This document shows, one piece after another, positions 10,603-21,877 of a stretch of 64,000 bases of DNA. The stretch is from contig NZ_JAUYRI010000015.1 in NCBI RefSeq assembly GCF_030696885.1, forward strand, positions 53,870 through 117,869, written 5' to 3'. The translations under genes were made by a program, and so were the position numbers. Source of the stretch: Thiobacillus sp. Its GTDB lineage: Bacteria; Pseudomonadota; Gammaproteobacteria; Burkholderiales; Thiobacillaceae. Each line of letters opens with the position of its first letter. Positions within the stretch are counted from its first letter, which is position 1. The notes under the pieces were generated by a model. The model had not been told where the DNA came from, did not search any database, and saw only the letters and a program-made list of their open reading frames with translations.

Positions 10603-11366
10603 CGTTCAGAGCTTTCCGGCAGGGCAAAGTGCGCAGGATACCGGATATGGGTGAGGTACAGCCCGGCAGCGTCGAAGGTGGGCGCAGCCAGCGTGCGATC
10701 GCGACCGTGCAGGATCTCGCCCACCCATTCCGGCGCCCGGCTGCCGGCGCCGACCTGGACCAGACAACCCATCAGGTTACGCACCATGTGATGCAAAAAG
10801 CCATCGGCGCGGAAGTCGCATAAAAGGTAATCGCCACGCCGCTCGATCTCTGCCAGGCGCAACTCCTTGACGGGAGACTTGGCCTGGCATTCGGCGGCAC
10901 GAAACGCGGAAAAATCGTGTTGTCCGATCAGGTGGGCGGCCGCTCGGTTCATTGCGTCGATATCGAGCGGGCGATGGTGCCAGCCGATCACCCCCTGGTT
11001 GATGCCGGGCCGCACCGGATGATTCAGCAGCACATAGCGGTAGCCGCGCTGGGTGGCGGCAAAACGCGCGTGGAAATCCTCGCCCACTTCGCGCGCCCAC
11101 AGCACCGCCACGCCGGCCGGCAGGTGGCTATTGACGCCACGCACCCAGGCGGTCAACGGACGCTGCGCATCGGTATCGAAATGCGCCACCTGGAACGCCG
11201 CATGGACGCCGGTATCGGTGCGACCGGCCGCGGTGACCGCGGTTTTCACGCCGGCGATCGTTGAGACCGCGGCTTCCAGCGCGTCCTGCACGCCGCAGCG
11301 CTGCGGTTGCGACTGCCAGCCGCAAAAACCGACGCCGCAATATTCCAGACCCAGTACGACTCTCAT
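10587..11366 (-). CDS. truA: tRNA pseudouridine(38-40) synthase
   Basis: [33 protein letters not shown]; start chosen inside the longer ORF. Confidence 0.95.
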   Translation of the reverse strand: MRVVLGLEYCGVGFCGWQSQPQRCGVQDALEAAVSTIAGVKTAVTAAGRTDTGVHAAFQVAHFDTDAQRPLTAWVRGVNSHLPAGVAVLWAREVGEDFHARFAATQRGYRYVLLNHPVRPGINQGVIGWHHRPLDIDAMNRAAAHLIGQHDFSAFRAAECQAKSPVKELRLAEIERRGDYLLCDFRADGFLHHMVRNLMGCLVQVGAGSRAPEWVGEILHGRDRTLAAPTFDAAGLYLTHIRYPAHFALPESSERWLFA

Positions 11367-11989
11367 GCCAACCCGATCACCATCCCAAACAGGCCCACGA
11401 GTATGACGGCGCTGTCGCGGCTTTGCCAGCGTTCGGCTTCGAGGGTGTATGTGGTCGGCGTTCCCTCGTCGGGCAACGGTACGCGCAGCGCATCCAGCCA
11501 GTTGGCTGGTTTGGGCGCGCGTTCGACATAGTCGAGCGTCAGGCCCAGACGCACGGCGAAGGCGCGACGGTCGAAGCCCAGCCAGGTCAGCGGCCAGGCC
11601 AGGACATAGAGGCCGTAAATCAGACGCGGGCGGCTTGTGCTGGCCAGCAGCAGCGCCAGACCGGCCAGCATCAGCGCCAGCCGCCCGACGCGCAGCACGC
11701 CCTGCTGCACGCCTTCCAGCGCCGGGCTGGCCCAGCCCAGCGCCGGCCACCATGCCGTCCCAGGCAGCAGATAGGCATAGGTCAGCAGCAACACCAGCAG
11801 CAGCCAGCGGGTACGCCGCAACAGACGCAGCAACTGCAGGCGGACCGGTGCAAACAGAAAGGCCGTCGCAGCGGCGACGGCCAGAAAGATCAGCGGGGTC
11901 TGCGCGGCGCGTTCCACCGTCACCGCCCACCCGCACCACAACAGGATGCGGGCGGCCGGGTGCAGCCCACCAGGGCGAACACTAGCCAA
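11363..11989 (-). CDS. CbiQ-like (ECF transporter T-component-like) membrane protein
   Basis: Multi-pass hydrophobic profile and the layout RPRLIYGLYVLAWPLTWLGFDRRAFAVRLGLTLDYV. Confidence 0.6.
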   Translation of the reverse strand: MASVRPGGLHPAARILLWCGWAVTVERAAQTPLIFLAVAAATAFLFAPVRLQLLRLLRRTRWLLLVLLLTYAYLLPGTAWWPALGWASPALEGVQQGVLRVGRLALMLAGLALLLASTSRPRLIYGLYVLAWPLTWLGFDRRAFAVRLGLTLDYVERAPKPANWLDALRVPLPDEGTPTTYTLEAERWQSRDSAVILVGLFGMVIGLA

Positions 11990-14396
11990 GCGTGCTCAGC
12001 ATGTCCTTCGCGTCGGCCTGCTGCCGGTCGCTGCCCTCGGCCAGCACTTCGTTGAGGATTTCACGGGCACCTTCCTTGTCGCCCATTTCCACATAGGCGC
12101 GCGCGAGGTCGAGTTTGGTGCCGACTTCGTCGAGCTCCAGATCGTCGCTGTCGCCCGACTCGCCCAGATCGAGGTCGAGCGCGCCGAAATCGAATTTCCC
12201 ATCGGCATCGTCGCCCGTATCCAGGTCGAGATCGAATTTCGACGCATCGTCCGGCGCCGGCAGATCCAGATCCGGCAGGTCGAAATTGAGGCCCTGGGTA
12301 TCCATTTCGACATAGCCCGATTCGGGTGCGGCAGCAGGCTCGCTGCCCGCATCGAAATTGAGAGCAGGAGCGGCCGTTTCGAATTCGAGCGGCGCACGCG
12401 TGTCAACAGGCTCAGGCTCGGACTTAGGCTCAGGTTCAGCCATCTGGGTATCGAACGCCACCGCGCCGCCCGCGATGGCGGCGGTCCCGGCAATGGCCGC
12501 CAAGGGCGTAGCGGTGACCGGCGCGTCGTCGGACTGCACGCCGCCGTACAGGGGGTTGGTCGGGTCGATCGCACGGCCCATCTCGCAGGCCTTGTCCCAC
12601 AGCGGGCTCGATTTGCTGCCGAGCGCGGCATAGAGTTCGCCGGCCACCGCCTCGAACGCGACGGGGTTGTGGCGGGCCGCATAGATTTCCAGCAACTTGA
12701 CGCGGATTTCAGGGCGGTCCGGGTTCTTGCCGATGGCTTCCTTGAGAATTTCCTCCGCCTGAGCGTCGCGGCCATAGGCCATGTAGACCTCGGCTTCGGC
12801 AATCGGGTCGACGTCGTGGGTGTCGATGGTACCGAGACCGGCCTGGCTGAAGTCGGTGAGGAAGGATGTGTCGCCGGTATTGACGCTGCCCCCCGAGGCG
12901 GCGCCGATCACCGTGTTGGGCTGGATGTCGCCGCCGGTCATGATGCTGTCTTCCAGCGAGGTGCCGAGCGTCTTGCGGCGACGGCCGCCGCCGGCCATCA
13001 TCCACCACAGCACGCCGCCGAGACCGAGCGCGGCCAGACCGCCGCCCCAGTACATCGGATTGGCCAGCAGCGGGTCATACCAGTTGTCAGTGGAAGTGGG
13101 CGCGGCCGGCGGTGCAGCCACGACCGGCGCCGGGGTGGGCGGCTTGGGTGCAGGCTCGGCCACAGCAGGCTCGGGCGCAGCTTCCGCCGGGGCCGGCACT
13201 GGCGGCGCAGCTTCGCCATTTTGCGCCTGTTCCTTCATGTCCGCCAGTTTCTGCAGATCCTGAACCTGTTTTTCCAGCATGGCCACACGCTGGCCGGATT
13301 CACTCAGCGCCTTTTCGCGCGCGGTCGCGTCTTCTTCCTGGGCACGCAGTTTTTCCTGCAGCACACGGGCCTCGTCCGCCTTGGCCGCCGCAGCGGCAGA
13401 CGGCGGCGTGGCCTTGGACAGCTTCAGCACATCCTGCTGGGCCTCGGGTGCCGGCTTGGCGCGATCTTCCACTTTGGGCGTGACCTTGCCGCTGGCGGCC
13501 TGGCCCGGTGCAGCCTCGGCCTCAGGTGCGGCGCTGACCGCGGCAGCCAGCTTCTGCCGGTAGGCGCGCCAGTCTTCGGACTGCAAGCGGACTTCCCGCA
13601 CAGCTTCCTGTTGCGGAATGGCCGCCACCGCCTCGGCGGAGGGGACACTGAGCGTTTTTCCTGCCTTCAGGCGGTTCATGTTGCCGTCGAAGGCCTGGGC
13701 GTTCTCGCGATAGAGCCCGAGCAGGGTCTGCTCCAGACTGACGCCGGCAGGTCGCACCCGGCTGGCGATGCCCGACAGGGTATCGCCGCGCTTGACGGCC
13801 ACGCTGTCCGGCGTCGCGGCCTGCGGGGCCGGGGTGGGGGCCGGTGTCGGCGCGGGCTTGGCCGCGGCCGGTGTCGGCGCAGCAGTCACAGCCGGTGCGG
13901 GGGCGGGCGTGGGGGCAGGTGCGGGCGCGGGCCTGGCGGCGGGGGCCGGGGTCGTCGGCGCAACCGCAACCGGGGCCACGACCTGCGGGCCACCCATGCC
14001 AGGCGGATCGAGCAGGACGGTGTATTCGCGAACCAGCCGGCCTGAAGCCCAGTTCAGCTCGATCAGCATGTCGATGAAGGGATCGTTCACCGGACGGTTG
14101 GAGGTCACTTTCAGCACGGCCCGGCCGTCAGGCTTTTTAACGACCGAGAAGCGCAGGGAGGACAACACCGGGGCGTATTCGACGCGCGCATCGCGGAACG
14201 CCTGGTCGGAGGCGAGATTGGCCGACAGGCTGTCGAGTTCGGCCTTGTCGGCGGCGAACAGCTCGATTTCAGCCGCCAGCGGCTGGCCCAGCGCCGAAGT
14301 AATCGACAGCTTGCCGAGGCCGGCGGCATGGGCCATCAGCGGCAGGGCAATCAGACCAGCGGCCACCAGTTGGGTGGTGAAGCGCTTCAATTTCAT
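11982..14396 (-). CDS. fimV: FimV-like pilus assembly/polar hub protein (LysM plus TPR-like C-terminus)
   Basis: GLGKLSITSALGQPLAAEIELFA, LysM SVAVKRGDTLSGIASRVRP, C-terminal KLDLARAYVEMGDKEGAREILNEVLAEG. Confidence 0.92.
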   Translation of the reverse strand: MKLKRFTTQLVAAGLIALPLMAHAAGLGKLSITSALGQPLAAEIELFAADKAELDSLSANLASDQAFRDARVEYAPVLSSLRFSVVKKPDGRAVLKVTSNRPVNDPFIDMLIELNWASGRLVREYTVLLDPPGMGGPQVVAPVAVAPTTPAPAARPAPAPAPTPAPAPAVTAAPTPAAAKPAPTPAPTPAPQAATPDSVAVKRGDTLSGIASRVRPAGVSLEQTLLGLYRENAQAFDGNMNRLKAGKTLSVPSAEAVAAIPQQEAVREVRLQSEDWRAYRQKLAAAVSAAPEAEAAPGQAASGKVTPKVEDRAKPAPEAQQDVLKLSKATPPSAAAAAKADEARVLQEKLRAQEEDATAREKALSESGQRVAMLEKQVQDLQKLADMKEQAQNGEAAPPVPAPAEAAPEPAVAEPAPKPPTPAPVVAAPPAAPTSTDNWYDPLLANPMYWGGGLAALGLGGVLWWMMAGGGRRRKTLGTSLEDSIMTGGDIQPNTVIGAASGGSVNTGDTSFLTDFSQAGLGTIDTHDVDPIAEAEVYMAYGRDAQAEEILKEAIGKNPDRPEIRVKLLEIYAARHNPVAFEAVAGELYAALGSKSSPLWDKACEMGRAIDPTNPLYGGVQSDDAPVTATPLAAIAGTAAIAGGAVAFDTQMAEPEPKSEPEPVDTRAPLEFETAAPALNFDAGSEPAAAPESGYVEMDTQGLNFDLPDLDLPAPDDASKFDLDLDTGDDADGKFDFGALDLDLGESGDSDDLELDEVGTKLDLARAYVEMGDKEGAREILNEVLAEGSDRQQADAKDMLSTLG

Positions 14397-14529
14397 CCCG
14401 TATCTCCCTATTCGCCCCGCTCGACGGGGCTGTTGAATCCTTGACGCCACTATTGACGGCTCGGCAGGCGCAATCTTTAGTGCAATAACCGCACCAACCC
14501 GTGATCCGTCCCTGTCACCCCTTGCCCGA

Positions 14530-15642
14530 TCAGGCTTCCAGCAGGATCCGCAGCATGCGGCGCAGCGGTTCCGCCGCGCCCCACAACAACTGGTCGCCCA
14601 CCGTGAACGCGGTCAGATACTCGGGACCCATGTTGAGCTTGCGCATGCGCCCGATCGGCACGGTGAGCGTGCCGGTGACCGCCGCCGGGGTCAGTTCGCG
14701 CATGGTGATCTCGCGGTCGTTCGGCACCACCTTCACCCACTGGTTGTGGGCAGCGATCAGGCCGTGGATGTCGGCCAGCGGCACGTCTTTCGTCAGCTTG
14801 ATGGTGAGCGCCTGCGAATGGCAACGCATCGCGCCGACGCGCACGCACAGGCCGTCGATGGGGATCGGCTTGTCGCTGCGGCGCATGATCTTGTTGGCCT
14901 CGACCTGCGCCTTCCATTCTTCCTTGGACTGGCCGGATTCGAGCGCGACGTCGATCCACGGAATCAGGTTGCCGGCCAGCGGCACCGGCCAGGCGTCGAC
15001 CGGGTAACGGTCGGAGCGGATGAAATCGGCCACCTTGCGGTCGATTTCGAGGATGGCGGACGCCGGATCGGCGATCAGGTCCATCACTTCCGTATGCACC
15101 GCGCCCATCTGCTGGATCAGCTCACGCATGTTGCGCGCGCCGGCGCCGGAGGCCGCCTGGTAGGTCATCGGCGACACCCACTCGACCAGCCCGGCGTCGA
15201 ACAGGCCACCCATCGCCATCAGCATCAGCGACACCGTGCAGTTGCCACCGACGTAGGTTTTCACCCCGCTGGCGATGCCATCCCGAATCACGTTGCCGTT
15301 GACCGGGTCGAGAATGATGATGGCCTCGTCCTTCATGCGCAGGGTTGAGGCGGCGTCGATCCAGTAGCCGTTCCAGCCCGCCGCGCGCAGCTTCGGATAC
15401 ACCTCTTTCGTGTAGTCGCCGCCCTGGCAGGTGATGATGGCGTCGCACAGCCTCAATTCGTCGATGCTGTTGGCGTCCTTCAGCGGCGGCACGTCGCGGC
15501 CGATGTCTGGCCCCTTGCCGCCGACGTTCGACGTGGTGAAGAACACCGGATCAATATGGTCGAAATCGCGCTCTTCCTTCATGCGGCCCATCAGCACGGA
15601 ACCCACCATGCCGCGCCAGCCGATCAGTCCTACCTTCATCAT
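14530..15642 (-). CDS. asd: Aspartate-semialdehyde dehydrogenase
   Basis: [46 protein letters not shown]. Confidence 0.96.
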   Translation of the reverse strand: MMKVGLIGWRGMVGSVLMGRMKEERDFDHIDPVFFTTSNVGGKGPDIGRDVPPLKDANSIDELRLCDAIITCQGGDYTKEVYPKLRAAGWNGYWIDAASTLRMKDEAIIILDPVNGNVIRDGIASGVKTYVGGNCTVSLMLMAMGGLFDAGLVEWVSPMTYQAASGAGARNMRELIQQMGAVHTEVMDLIADPASAILEIDRKVADFIRSDRYPVDAWPVPLAGNLIPWIDVALESGQSKEEWKAQVEANKIMRRSDKPIPIDGLCVRVGAMRCHSQALTIKLTKDVPLADIHGLIAAHNQWVKVVPNDREITMRELTPAAVTGTLTVPIGRMRKLNMGPEYLTAFTVGDQLLWGAAEPLRRMLRILLEA

Positions 15643-15660
15643 GTTCGTCTCCAAAAAATC

Positions 15661-15731
15661 CTGTCCGCGAAGGATGCGAAGGTTTGCGAAGAAAAGCACT
15701 TCTTGGCGTTTCTTCGCGTCCTTCGCGGAAA
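15661..15731. repeat. Intergenic inverted repeat between asd and leuB
   Basis: tccgcgaaggatgcgaag ... ttcttcgcgtccttcgcgga flanking ttctt/aagaa spacers. Confidence 0.65.
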
Positions 15732-15733
15732 AA

Positions 15734-16810
15734 TCACATCGCCTTCACCACCGCGTCGCCCATTTCGCTGCACGACACCTTCTGCGTGCCCTCAGTCCAG
15801 ATGTCGCCGGTACGCAAGCCTTGTGCGATCACCTTCTTCACCGCGTTCTCGATGCGGTCGGCGGTATCCAGGTCGGCGAAGGTGTAGCGGTACATCATCG
15901 CCACCGACAGGATGGTCGCCAGCGGATTCGCCAGGTTCTTGCCGGCGATGTCGGGCGCGGAACCGTGGATCGGCTCGTACATGCCCTTGTTGTGTTCGTC
16001 GAGCGAGGCCGACGGCAGCATGCCGATCGAACCCGACAGCATCGAGGCTGCGTCCGACAGGATGTCGCCGAAGATATTGCCGGTGACGATGGTGTCGAAC
16101 TGCTTGGGCGCGCGGATCAGCTGCATCGCCGCGTTGTCGACGTACATGTGGGACAGCGCGACCTCGGGGTAATCCTTCGATACCTCGATCATCACTTCCT
16201 TCCACAGCTCGGAGCATTCCAGCACGTTGGCCTTTTCCACCGAGCACAGCTTCTTGCCGCGCTTCATCGCGATGCCGAACGCGACATGCGCCACGCGGCG
16301 CACTTCGGACTCGGAATACAGCATGGTGTTGAAGCCGACGCGCTCGCTCCCCCCGGTTGGGCTTGGCCGGACTTCGATGCCGCGCGGCTGGCCGAAATAG
16401 ACGTCGCCGGTGAGTTCGCGCACGATCATGAGGTCGAGCCCGGAGACCACTTCGGGCTTCAGCGAGGAGGCGCCCGCCAGCTCGGGATACAGCAGCGCCG
16501 GGCGCAGGTTGGCGAAGAGATTGAGTTCCTTGCGGATGCGCAGCAGGCCGCGCTCGGGACGCAGCGGCCGGTCGAGCGTGTCGTACTGCGGGCCGCCGAC
16601 GGCGCCAAGCAACACCGCGTCGGCTGCGCGCGCCAGTTTCAGTGTCGCCTCCGGCAGCGGGTCGCCCGCCACGTCGTAACCGGCGCCGCCGATGGGCGCT
16701 GTTTCCATTTCGATCTTGGCGCCGTCGGCCTTCAAAACCTCCAGAACCTTGACCGCCTGCGCGACAATTTCCGGACCGATGCCGTCGCCGGGAAGCACTG
16801 CTAATTTCAT
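15734..16810 (-). CDS. leuB: 3-isopropylmalate dehydrogenase
   Basis: [42 protein letters not shown]. Confidence 0.97.
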   Translation of the reverse strand: MKLAVLPGDGIGPEIVAQAVKVLEVLKADGAKIEMETAPIGGAGYDVAGDPLPEATLKLARAADAVLLGAVGGPQYDTLDRPLRPERGLLRIRKELNLFANLRPALLYPELAGASSLKPEVVSGLDLMIVRELTGDVYFGQPRGIEVRPSPTGGSERVGFNTMLYSESEVRRVAHVAFGIAMKRGKKLCSVEKANVLECSELWKEVMIEVSKDYPEVALSHMYVDNAAMQLIRAPKQFDTIVTGNIFGDILSDAASMLSGSIGMLPSASLDEHNKGMYEPIHGSAPDIAGKNLANPLATILSVAMMYRYTFADLDTADRIENAVKKVIAQGLRTGDIWTEGTQKVSCSEMGDAVVKAM

Positions 16811-16890
16811 TTCAACTCCGTAAGGGGTGAGGCGAAATACGTGAAGCGGGGCGCCAACTGCGCCTCACCCCTCACGGCTCACCCTCACCA

Positions 16891-17529
16891 TCAATTGAAC
16901 AGCCACGGCGCTTCGACACGGCGCCGTTCTTCATACGCCTGGATCTTGTCGCCCTGCAACAAAGTCAGACCAATATCGTCGAGGCCATTCAGCAAGCGAT
17001 GCTTGCGGCCGCCGTCGACCTCGAACGCCAGCACCTCGCCGCCCGGCGTGGTGACAGTCTGCTTGTCCAGATCGACCTTGAGCCGGTAGCCCTCGCCGGC
17101 TTCGCACTCGCGGAACAGGCGTTCGACCTTTGCGGCGTCGAGCACGATCGGCAGGATGCCGTTCTTGAAGCAGTTGTTGTAGAAGATGTCGGCGAAAGAC
17201 GGCGCGATGATGGCGCGGATGCCGTAGTCTTCCAGCGCCCACGGCGCGTGCTCGCGGCTCGATCCACAGCCAAAGTTGTCGCGCGCAAGCAGCACGCTCG
17301 CTCCCTTGTAACGCGAGAAATTCAGCACGAATTCGGGGTTGGGCGTGCGCGTGGCGGGATCCCCGCCCGGCTCGCCGTGGTCGAGGTAGCGCCATTCGTC
17401 GAACAGGTTGGGGCCGAAGCCGGCCCGCTTGATCGACTTCAAAAACTGCTTGGGAATGATGGCGTCGGTATCGACGTTGGCGCGATCGAGCGGCACCACC
17501 AATCCATCGAGTGTGGTGAATGCCTGCAT
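16891..17529 (-). CDS. leuD: 3-isopropylmalate dehydratase small subunit
   Basis: [39 protein letters not shown]. Confidence 0.97.
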   Translation of the reverse strand: MQAFTTLDGLVVPLDRANVDTDAIIPKQFLKSIKRAGFGPNLFDEWRYLDHGEPGGDPATRTPNPEFVLNFSRYKGASVLLARDNFGCGSSREHAPWALEDYGIRAIIAPSFADIFYNNCFKNGILPIVLDAAKVERLFRECEAGEGYRLKVDLDKQTVTTPGGEVLAFEVDGGRKHRLLNGLDDIGLTLLQGDKIQAYEERRRVEAPWLFN

Positions 17530-17534
17530 GCTGA

Positions 17535-17669
17535 CTAGTTGCCCGCCTTGCTTCCGGCTTTTTCGATCGAATCACCCGCTTTTTGAACATCCTGGCCAAA
17601 TCCTTCCATGGTGTTGCAGCCCGCCAGGGTGAAAGCAGCGGCCATCAAAACAGCGATCATTGATTTCAT
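17535..17669 (-). CDS. Entericidin A/B-family small lipoprotein (44 aa), absent from the supplied ORF track
   Basis: Translated manually: [44 protein letters not shown]; lipobox LAGC. Confidence 0.88.
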   Translation of the reverse strand: MKSMIAVLMAAAFTLAGCNTMEGFGQDVQKAGDSIEKAGSKAGN

Positions 17670-17679
17670 GGTGTTTTCC

Positions 17680-19083
17680 TTAAAAGTGACGTACATCGAC
17701 AAAATGCCCGGCGCATGCGGCAGCAGCAGCCATCGCCGGACTGACCAAATGGGTGCGGCCGCCCTGCCCTTGCCGCCCCTCGAAATTGCGGTTGCTGGTC
17801 GACGCGCAGCGCTCGCCCGGCTCCAGCCGGTCGGCGTTCATCGCCAGACACATCGAGCAGCCCGGCTCGCGCCATTCGAAGCCGGCCTCGACAAAAATCC
17901 TGTCCAGGCCTTCGGCTTCGGCCTGCTGCTTGACCAGACCGGAGCCCGGCACCACCATCGCCAGCTTCACGTTCGGCGCCACCTTGCGGCCCTTCGCCAC
18001 GCCGGCGGCTTCGCGCAGGTCCTCGATCCGCGAATTGGTGCACGAGCCGATGAAGACCTTGTCGATTCGAATGTCGGCGACCGGCGTGTCGGCCGCAAGC
18101 CCCATGTATTCCAGCGCACGCGTCCAGTCGTGGCGCTTGACCTCGCTCGGCGCATTGGCCGGGTTGGGCACGCTGCCGCCGATGGTCGTGACCATCTCGG
18201 GCGAGGTGCCCCAAGTCACCTGCGGCTCGATGGCCGCGGCGTCGAGCTCGACCACGCGGTCGAATTTTGCATCGGCATCCGTATGCAACGTGTTCCACCA
18301 TGCGACGGCCTGATCCCACGCCGCGCCCTTGGGCGAGTAAGGACGGCCCTTGACGTAGTCGATCGTGGTCTGGTCGACCGCGACCATACCGGCGCGGGCG
18401 CCGGCTTCGATCGCCATGTTGCACAGCGTCATGCGCCCTTCCATCGACAACGCGCGGATCGCCGAGCCGCCGAATTCCAGCGCGTAGCCGGTGCCGCCGG
18501 CGGTGCCGATCTCGCCGATGATCGCGAGCGCGATGTCCTTCGCCGTCACGCCTTTGCCGAGCGTACCTTCGACCTTGACCAGCATCGTCTTCGACGGCTT
18601 CTGCCACAGGCATTGCGTAGCCAGCACGTGCTCGACTTCGGAGGTGCCGATGCCGAACGCCAATGCGCCAAAAGCGCCATGCGTCGACGTATGCGAATCG
18701 CCGCACACCACGGTCATGCCGGGCAGGGTCAGGCCTTCTTCGGGGCCGATGACGTGGACGATGCCCTGACGGATGTCGTCCATCTTGAATTCGGTGATGC
18801 CGAACTCGGCGCAGTTGGCGTCGAGCGTTTCCACCTGCAGGCGCGAGATCGGGTCGGCGATGCCCTGGCTGCGGTCGGTGGTCGGCACATTGTGGTCGGG
18901 CACGGCGATCGCCGCGTCAACCCGGCGCGGCGTGCGGTGGGCGAGCTTCAGCCCTTCGAACGCCTGCGGGCTGGTGACTTCGTGCACCAGATGGCGGTCG
19001 ATGTAGAGCAGCGTGGTGCCGTCGGCTTCGACGTGGACCACGTGGGCGTCCCACAACTTCTGGAATAGGGTCAGTCCTGACAT
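17680..19083 (-). CDS. leuC: 3-isopropylmalate dehydratase large subunit
   Basis: [59 protein letters not shown]. Confidence 0.97.
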   Translation of the reverse strand: MSGLTLFQKLWDAHVVHVEADGTTLLYIDRHLVHEVTSPQAFEGLKLAHRTPRRVDAAIAVPDHNVPTTDRSQGIADPISRLQVETLDANCAEFGITEFKMDDIRQGIVHVIGPEEGLTLPGMTVVCGDSHTSTHGAFGALAFGIGTSEVEHVLATQCLWQKPSKTMLVKVEGTLGKGVTAKDIALAIIGEIGTAGGTGYALEFGGSAIRALSMEGRMTLCNMAIEAGARAGMVAVDQTTIDYVKGRPYSPKGAAWDQAVAWWNTLHTDADAKFDRVVELDAAAIEPQVTWGTSPEMVTTIGGSVPNPANAPSEVKRHDWTRALEYMGLAADTPVADIRIDKVFIGSCTNSRIEDLREAAGVAKGRKVAPNVKLAMVVPGSGLVKQQAEAEGLDRIFVEAGFEWREPGCSMCLAMNADRLEPGERCASTSNRNFEGRQGQGGRTHLVSPAMAAAAACAGHFVDVRHF

Positions 19084-19122
19084 GCGGAATTAGGCGTCAA
19101 ATCGCGTAAAACGCTGATTATT

Positions 19123-20286
19123 TCATAGCTTGACGGCTGCAGGCACGGATTTTGTATTCCCCCACAGCGCATAAACGACCCAGGCCAGCGCCGCGCTCAC
19201 CGCGGCCAGGGTAAAGGTCCACGCCGAACCCAGCGTATCCCAGGTCAGGCCGCTGGCCAGTCCGCCGATGGTGCCGCCGACGCCGTAAGAGATGCTGGTG
19301 TAGAGCGCCTGCCCGCGCGCCTGGTGGCGGCCGCGAAAATGCTGGTGGATCAGCGCCACCGCCGCCGCGTGATAGGTGCCGAAGGTGAAGGCATGCAACG
19401 TCTGCGCACCCCACACCACCCACGCCGATTCCACCCCCCAGGCGATCAGCAGGAAGCGCAGCACCGCCAGCGCGAAGCTCGCCAGGATCAGCTTGCGCGG
19501 TGTCACCTGGGCGAAGATGCGCGGAACGATCAGGAAAATCCCGATCTCGCACAGCACGCCGAGCGCCCACAGCCATCCCACCGTGGACTTGTCGTAGCCG
19601 TGGTCGACCAGGTAAATCGAATAGAAGGTGTAGTACGGCCCGTGCGTCACCGCCATCAGCAGACAGGCGGCCAGCAGCGAAGCGACTTCGGGACGCTTCA
19701 GCACGTCCCAGACCGGGATATGGTCGCCGGCGTGCGGCAGGATTTCGGCCTCGGGGATTACCCGCGCGAACGCGGCGATCCCCAGCATCAAGAGCAGCAC
19801 CGCCCACGGCAGCCAGGCGATGGAAACGAAATCGAACGCATACCCCAGCCCCACCACCACGATGATGAAGCCGATCGAGCCCCACAGGCGGATGCGGCCG
19901 TAGGTGTCGGTGCGATCGCCCAGATGCGACAGCGTCATCGCCTCGACCAGCGGCAGCGACGCGCTCCAGAAAAAGCTCAGCCCCGCCATCACCGCGAACA
20001 TCCACCAGAAGCTGCTGCCGAAGAACACCCCGGCGAACACAATCACGCTGCCCAACGCCGCGACCTGCACGATCGCGGTACGGCGGCCGGTGCGGTCGGC
20101 GATGTGGCCCCAGATGTTGGGCGCGAAGATCCGCATCACCTGCAGCAGCGACATCAGCACGCCGATCTGGAACGCGTTGAACGCCAGCGACTGCAGATAC
20201 AGCCCCCAGAACGGCGACATCGCACCGACGAAGGCGAAATAGAAGAAATAGAAACCGGACAGACGCCAGTAGGGAAGATTGGGCAT
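19123..20286 (-). CDS. MFS transporter (HcaT/3-phenylpropionate-transporter-like)
   Basis: MPNLPYWRLSGFYFFYFAFVGAMSPFWGLYLQSLAF and a multi-TM profile. Confidence 0.85.
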   Translation of the reverse strand: MPNLPYWRLSGFYFFYFAFVGAMSPFWGLYLQSLAFNAFQIGVLMSLLQVMRIFAPNIWGHIADRTGRRTAIVQVAALGSVIVFAGVFFGSSFWWMFAVMAGLSFFWSASLPLVEAMTLSHLGDRTDTYGRIRLWGSIGFIIVVVGLGYAFDFVSIAWLPWAVLLLMLGIAAFARVIPEAEILPHAGDHIPVWDVLKRPEVASLLAACLLMAVTHGPYYTFYSIYLVDHGYDKSTVGWLWALGVLCEIGIFLIVPRIFAQVTPRKLILASFALAVLRFLLIAWGVESAWVVWGAQTLHAFTFGTYHAAAVALIHQHFRGRHQARGQALYTSISYGVGGTIGGLASGLTWDTLGSAWTFTLAAVSAALAWVVYALWGNTKSVPAAVKL

Positions 20287-20433
20287 GAACTCAGACTGCC
20301 GCGCAGGCGGCAAAAACGCAGCGCGCATTATGCAGCCTAGGGCCGCATGCAGAGAAACGCCGGCGCGGCTTCGGCATCCATGCTGGGAAGCGCACGCGCG
20401 ACGCAGGCCGGGCGCACCCGGCTTCAGCCAGGC

Positions 20434-20634
20434 CTACTTCAGGACGAAGGTCAGTTTCATCCTCACGCTGTATTCGGCCAGCTTGCCTTTGTTCACCTTC
20501 ACGCTCTGGTCCATCACCCAGGCGCCGGTGATGTTGTCCAGCGACTCGGCCGCCTTCGCGACCCCCTGCTTGATCGCGTCCTCGAATCCCTTTTTGGAAC
20601 TCGCCGTGACCTCGATGGTTTTTGCGATGCTCAT
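20434..20634 (-). CDS. Dodecin family flavin-binding protein
   Basis: MSIAKTIEVTASSKKGFEDAIKQGVAKAAESLDNITGAWVMDQSVKVNKGKLAEYSVRMKLTFVLK. Confidence 0.93.
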   Translation of the reverse strand: MSIAKTIEVTASSKKGFEDAIKQGVAKAAESLDNITGAWVMDQSVKVNKGKLAEYSVRMKLTFVLK

Positions 20635-20713
20635 GTCGTCCCCTTCCGTTTTAACAGGATGTCCAGCATTCAGCCTATCAACTGGCGCGCGGAATCCAAC
20701 CGTTAAATGGTCG

Positions 20714-21280
20714 CTATTTCATCCTCGAGCGCAGCCTGAGCGTTTCGCCGGCCACCGCGAACACGCCGTTGCCGCGATGATGCAGCGTTTGCGGATTCCT
20801 GATGGCACGATCGACCCATGCCTGCACCCCTTCCAGAACGAAAAAGTTGTAGCGGTTCACCAGCCGAGTATCGGCCACCCGGCATTCCAGGCTGGCATAG
20901 CATTCGGCGATCAGCGGCGCCCGCACCTGGGCGGCCTCGACCGGCGTGAGGCCAAATTTCGCAAATTTGTCGACCTTGGCACCGGAGCAGTTGCCGATGC
21001 CCACCACCTGCTTCGCCAACTCCTGCGTCGGGATGTTGATCACGCATTCCTTCGTCGCGCGCAGCGTATCGAACGAGGCATTGCGCCCGCTGATCACGCA
21101 GCCGACGAGCGGCGGTTCGAACTCCATCATGGTGTGCCACGACATCGTCATGATGTTGGCGCGCCCCTTGCGGGCAGTCGTCACCAGCACCACCGGGCCG
21201 GGCTCCAGCAGGCCATACACCTTGGCGAGCGGACAGGATCGTTTTGCCATGGCAGCGCACCCTCGCAGTAAGCAATTCAT
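20714..21280 (-). CDS. Flavin reductase family protein (FMN-binding split barrel)
   Basis: PGPVVLVTTARKGRANIMTMSWHTMMEFEPPLVGCVIS. Confidence 0.88.
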   Translation of the reverse strand: MNCLLRGCAAMAKRSCPLAKVYGLLEPGPVVLVTTARKGRANIMTMSWHTMMEFEPPLVGCVISGRNASFDTLRATKECVINIPTQELAKQVVGIGNCSGAKVDKFAKFGLTPVEAAQVRAPLIAECYASLECRVADTRLVNRYNFFVLEGVQAWVDRAIRNPQTLHHRGNGVFAVAGETLRLRSRMK

Positions 21281-21374
21281 TTCAGCTTAGTCGGTCCGGG
21301 TCGCCTTGTATGCGCGGTGGGGCTGGCCTATTTTTAAGGCACGCACTTGTCTGGACACCTCGAAGGAGAAGACC

Positions 21375-21746
21375 ATGCTGCACGCTTCAAACGACATCAA
21401 TCGGCTGATCCGCGAGCCTGTAAGCGACCCCGACTTTCCCGACGCGCCGCTGGACTGGACCCGGGAAGACGCGGTCCGGACCTCGCAACAGGAAGACCTG
21501 GAACTTACGCCCGACCATTGGGAGACCTTGCGCGCCTTGCAGCATTACTACGCGCATCACGCGGACGATGCAGTCATCAATCTGCGCGAACTGCACGATG
21601 CGCTCGATGAGCATTTCCACGCCAAGGGCGGTCTGCGCTATCTCTATACCCTGTTTCCGGGCGGTCCCATCGTGCAAAGCTGCCGCCTGGCCGGGCTGAA
21701 GGCGCCCGCCATCGCGTCCGATCGCAGTTTCGGCAGCGTCGCCTAG
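21375..21746 (+). CDS. DsrC/TusE-family protein lacking the C-terminal CysA
   Basis: LDWTREDAVRTSQQEDLELTPDHWETLRALQHYY ... GGLRYLYTLFPGGPIVQSCRLAGLKAPAIASDRSFGSVA. Confidence 0.82.
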   Translation: MLHASNDINRLIREPVSDPDFPDAPLDWTREDAVRTSQQEDLELTPDHWETLRALQHYYAHHADDAVINLRELHDALDEHFHAKGGLRYLYTLFPGGPIVQSCRLAGLKAPAIASDRSFGSVA

Positions 21747-21877
21747 CCACCGCACGCTCGCTGGCCGTCGTCGCTGCCGGCAACCCGGCACGGCCGCCTG
21801 CTGGCCGGCGGCGGCCCTGCGCTGCTTGATCAAACCGTCGAATCGCCACATACTGGGCGCTCACACGCTCGGGCGCA

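Noticed and set aside
11946-14045. 699-aa plus-strand ORF
   Set aside because: Antisense to fimV, whose minus-strand frame has clear LysM and FimV motifs.
17608-19068. 486-aa plus-strand ORF
   Set aside because: Antisense shadow of leuC.
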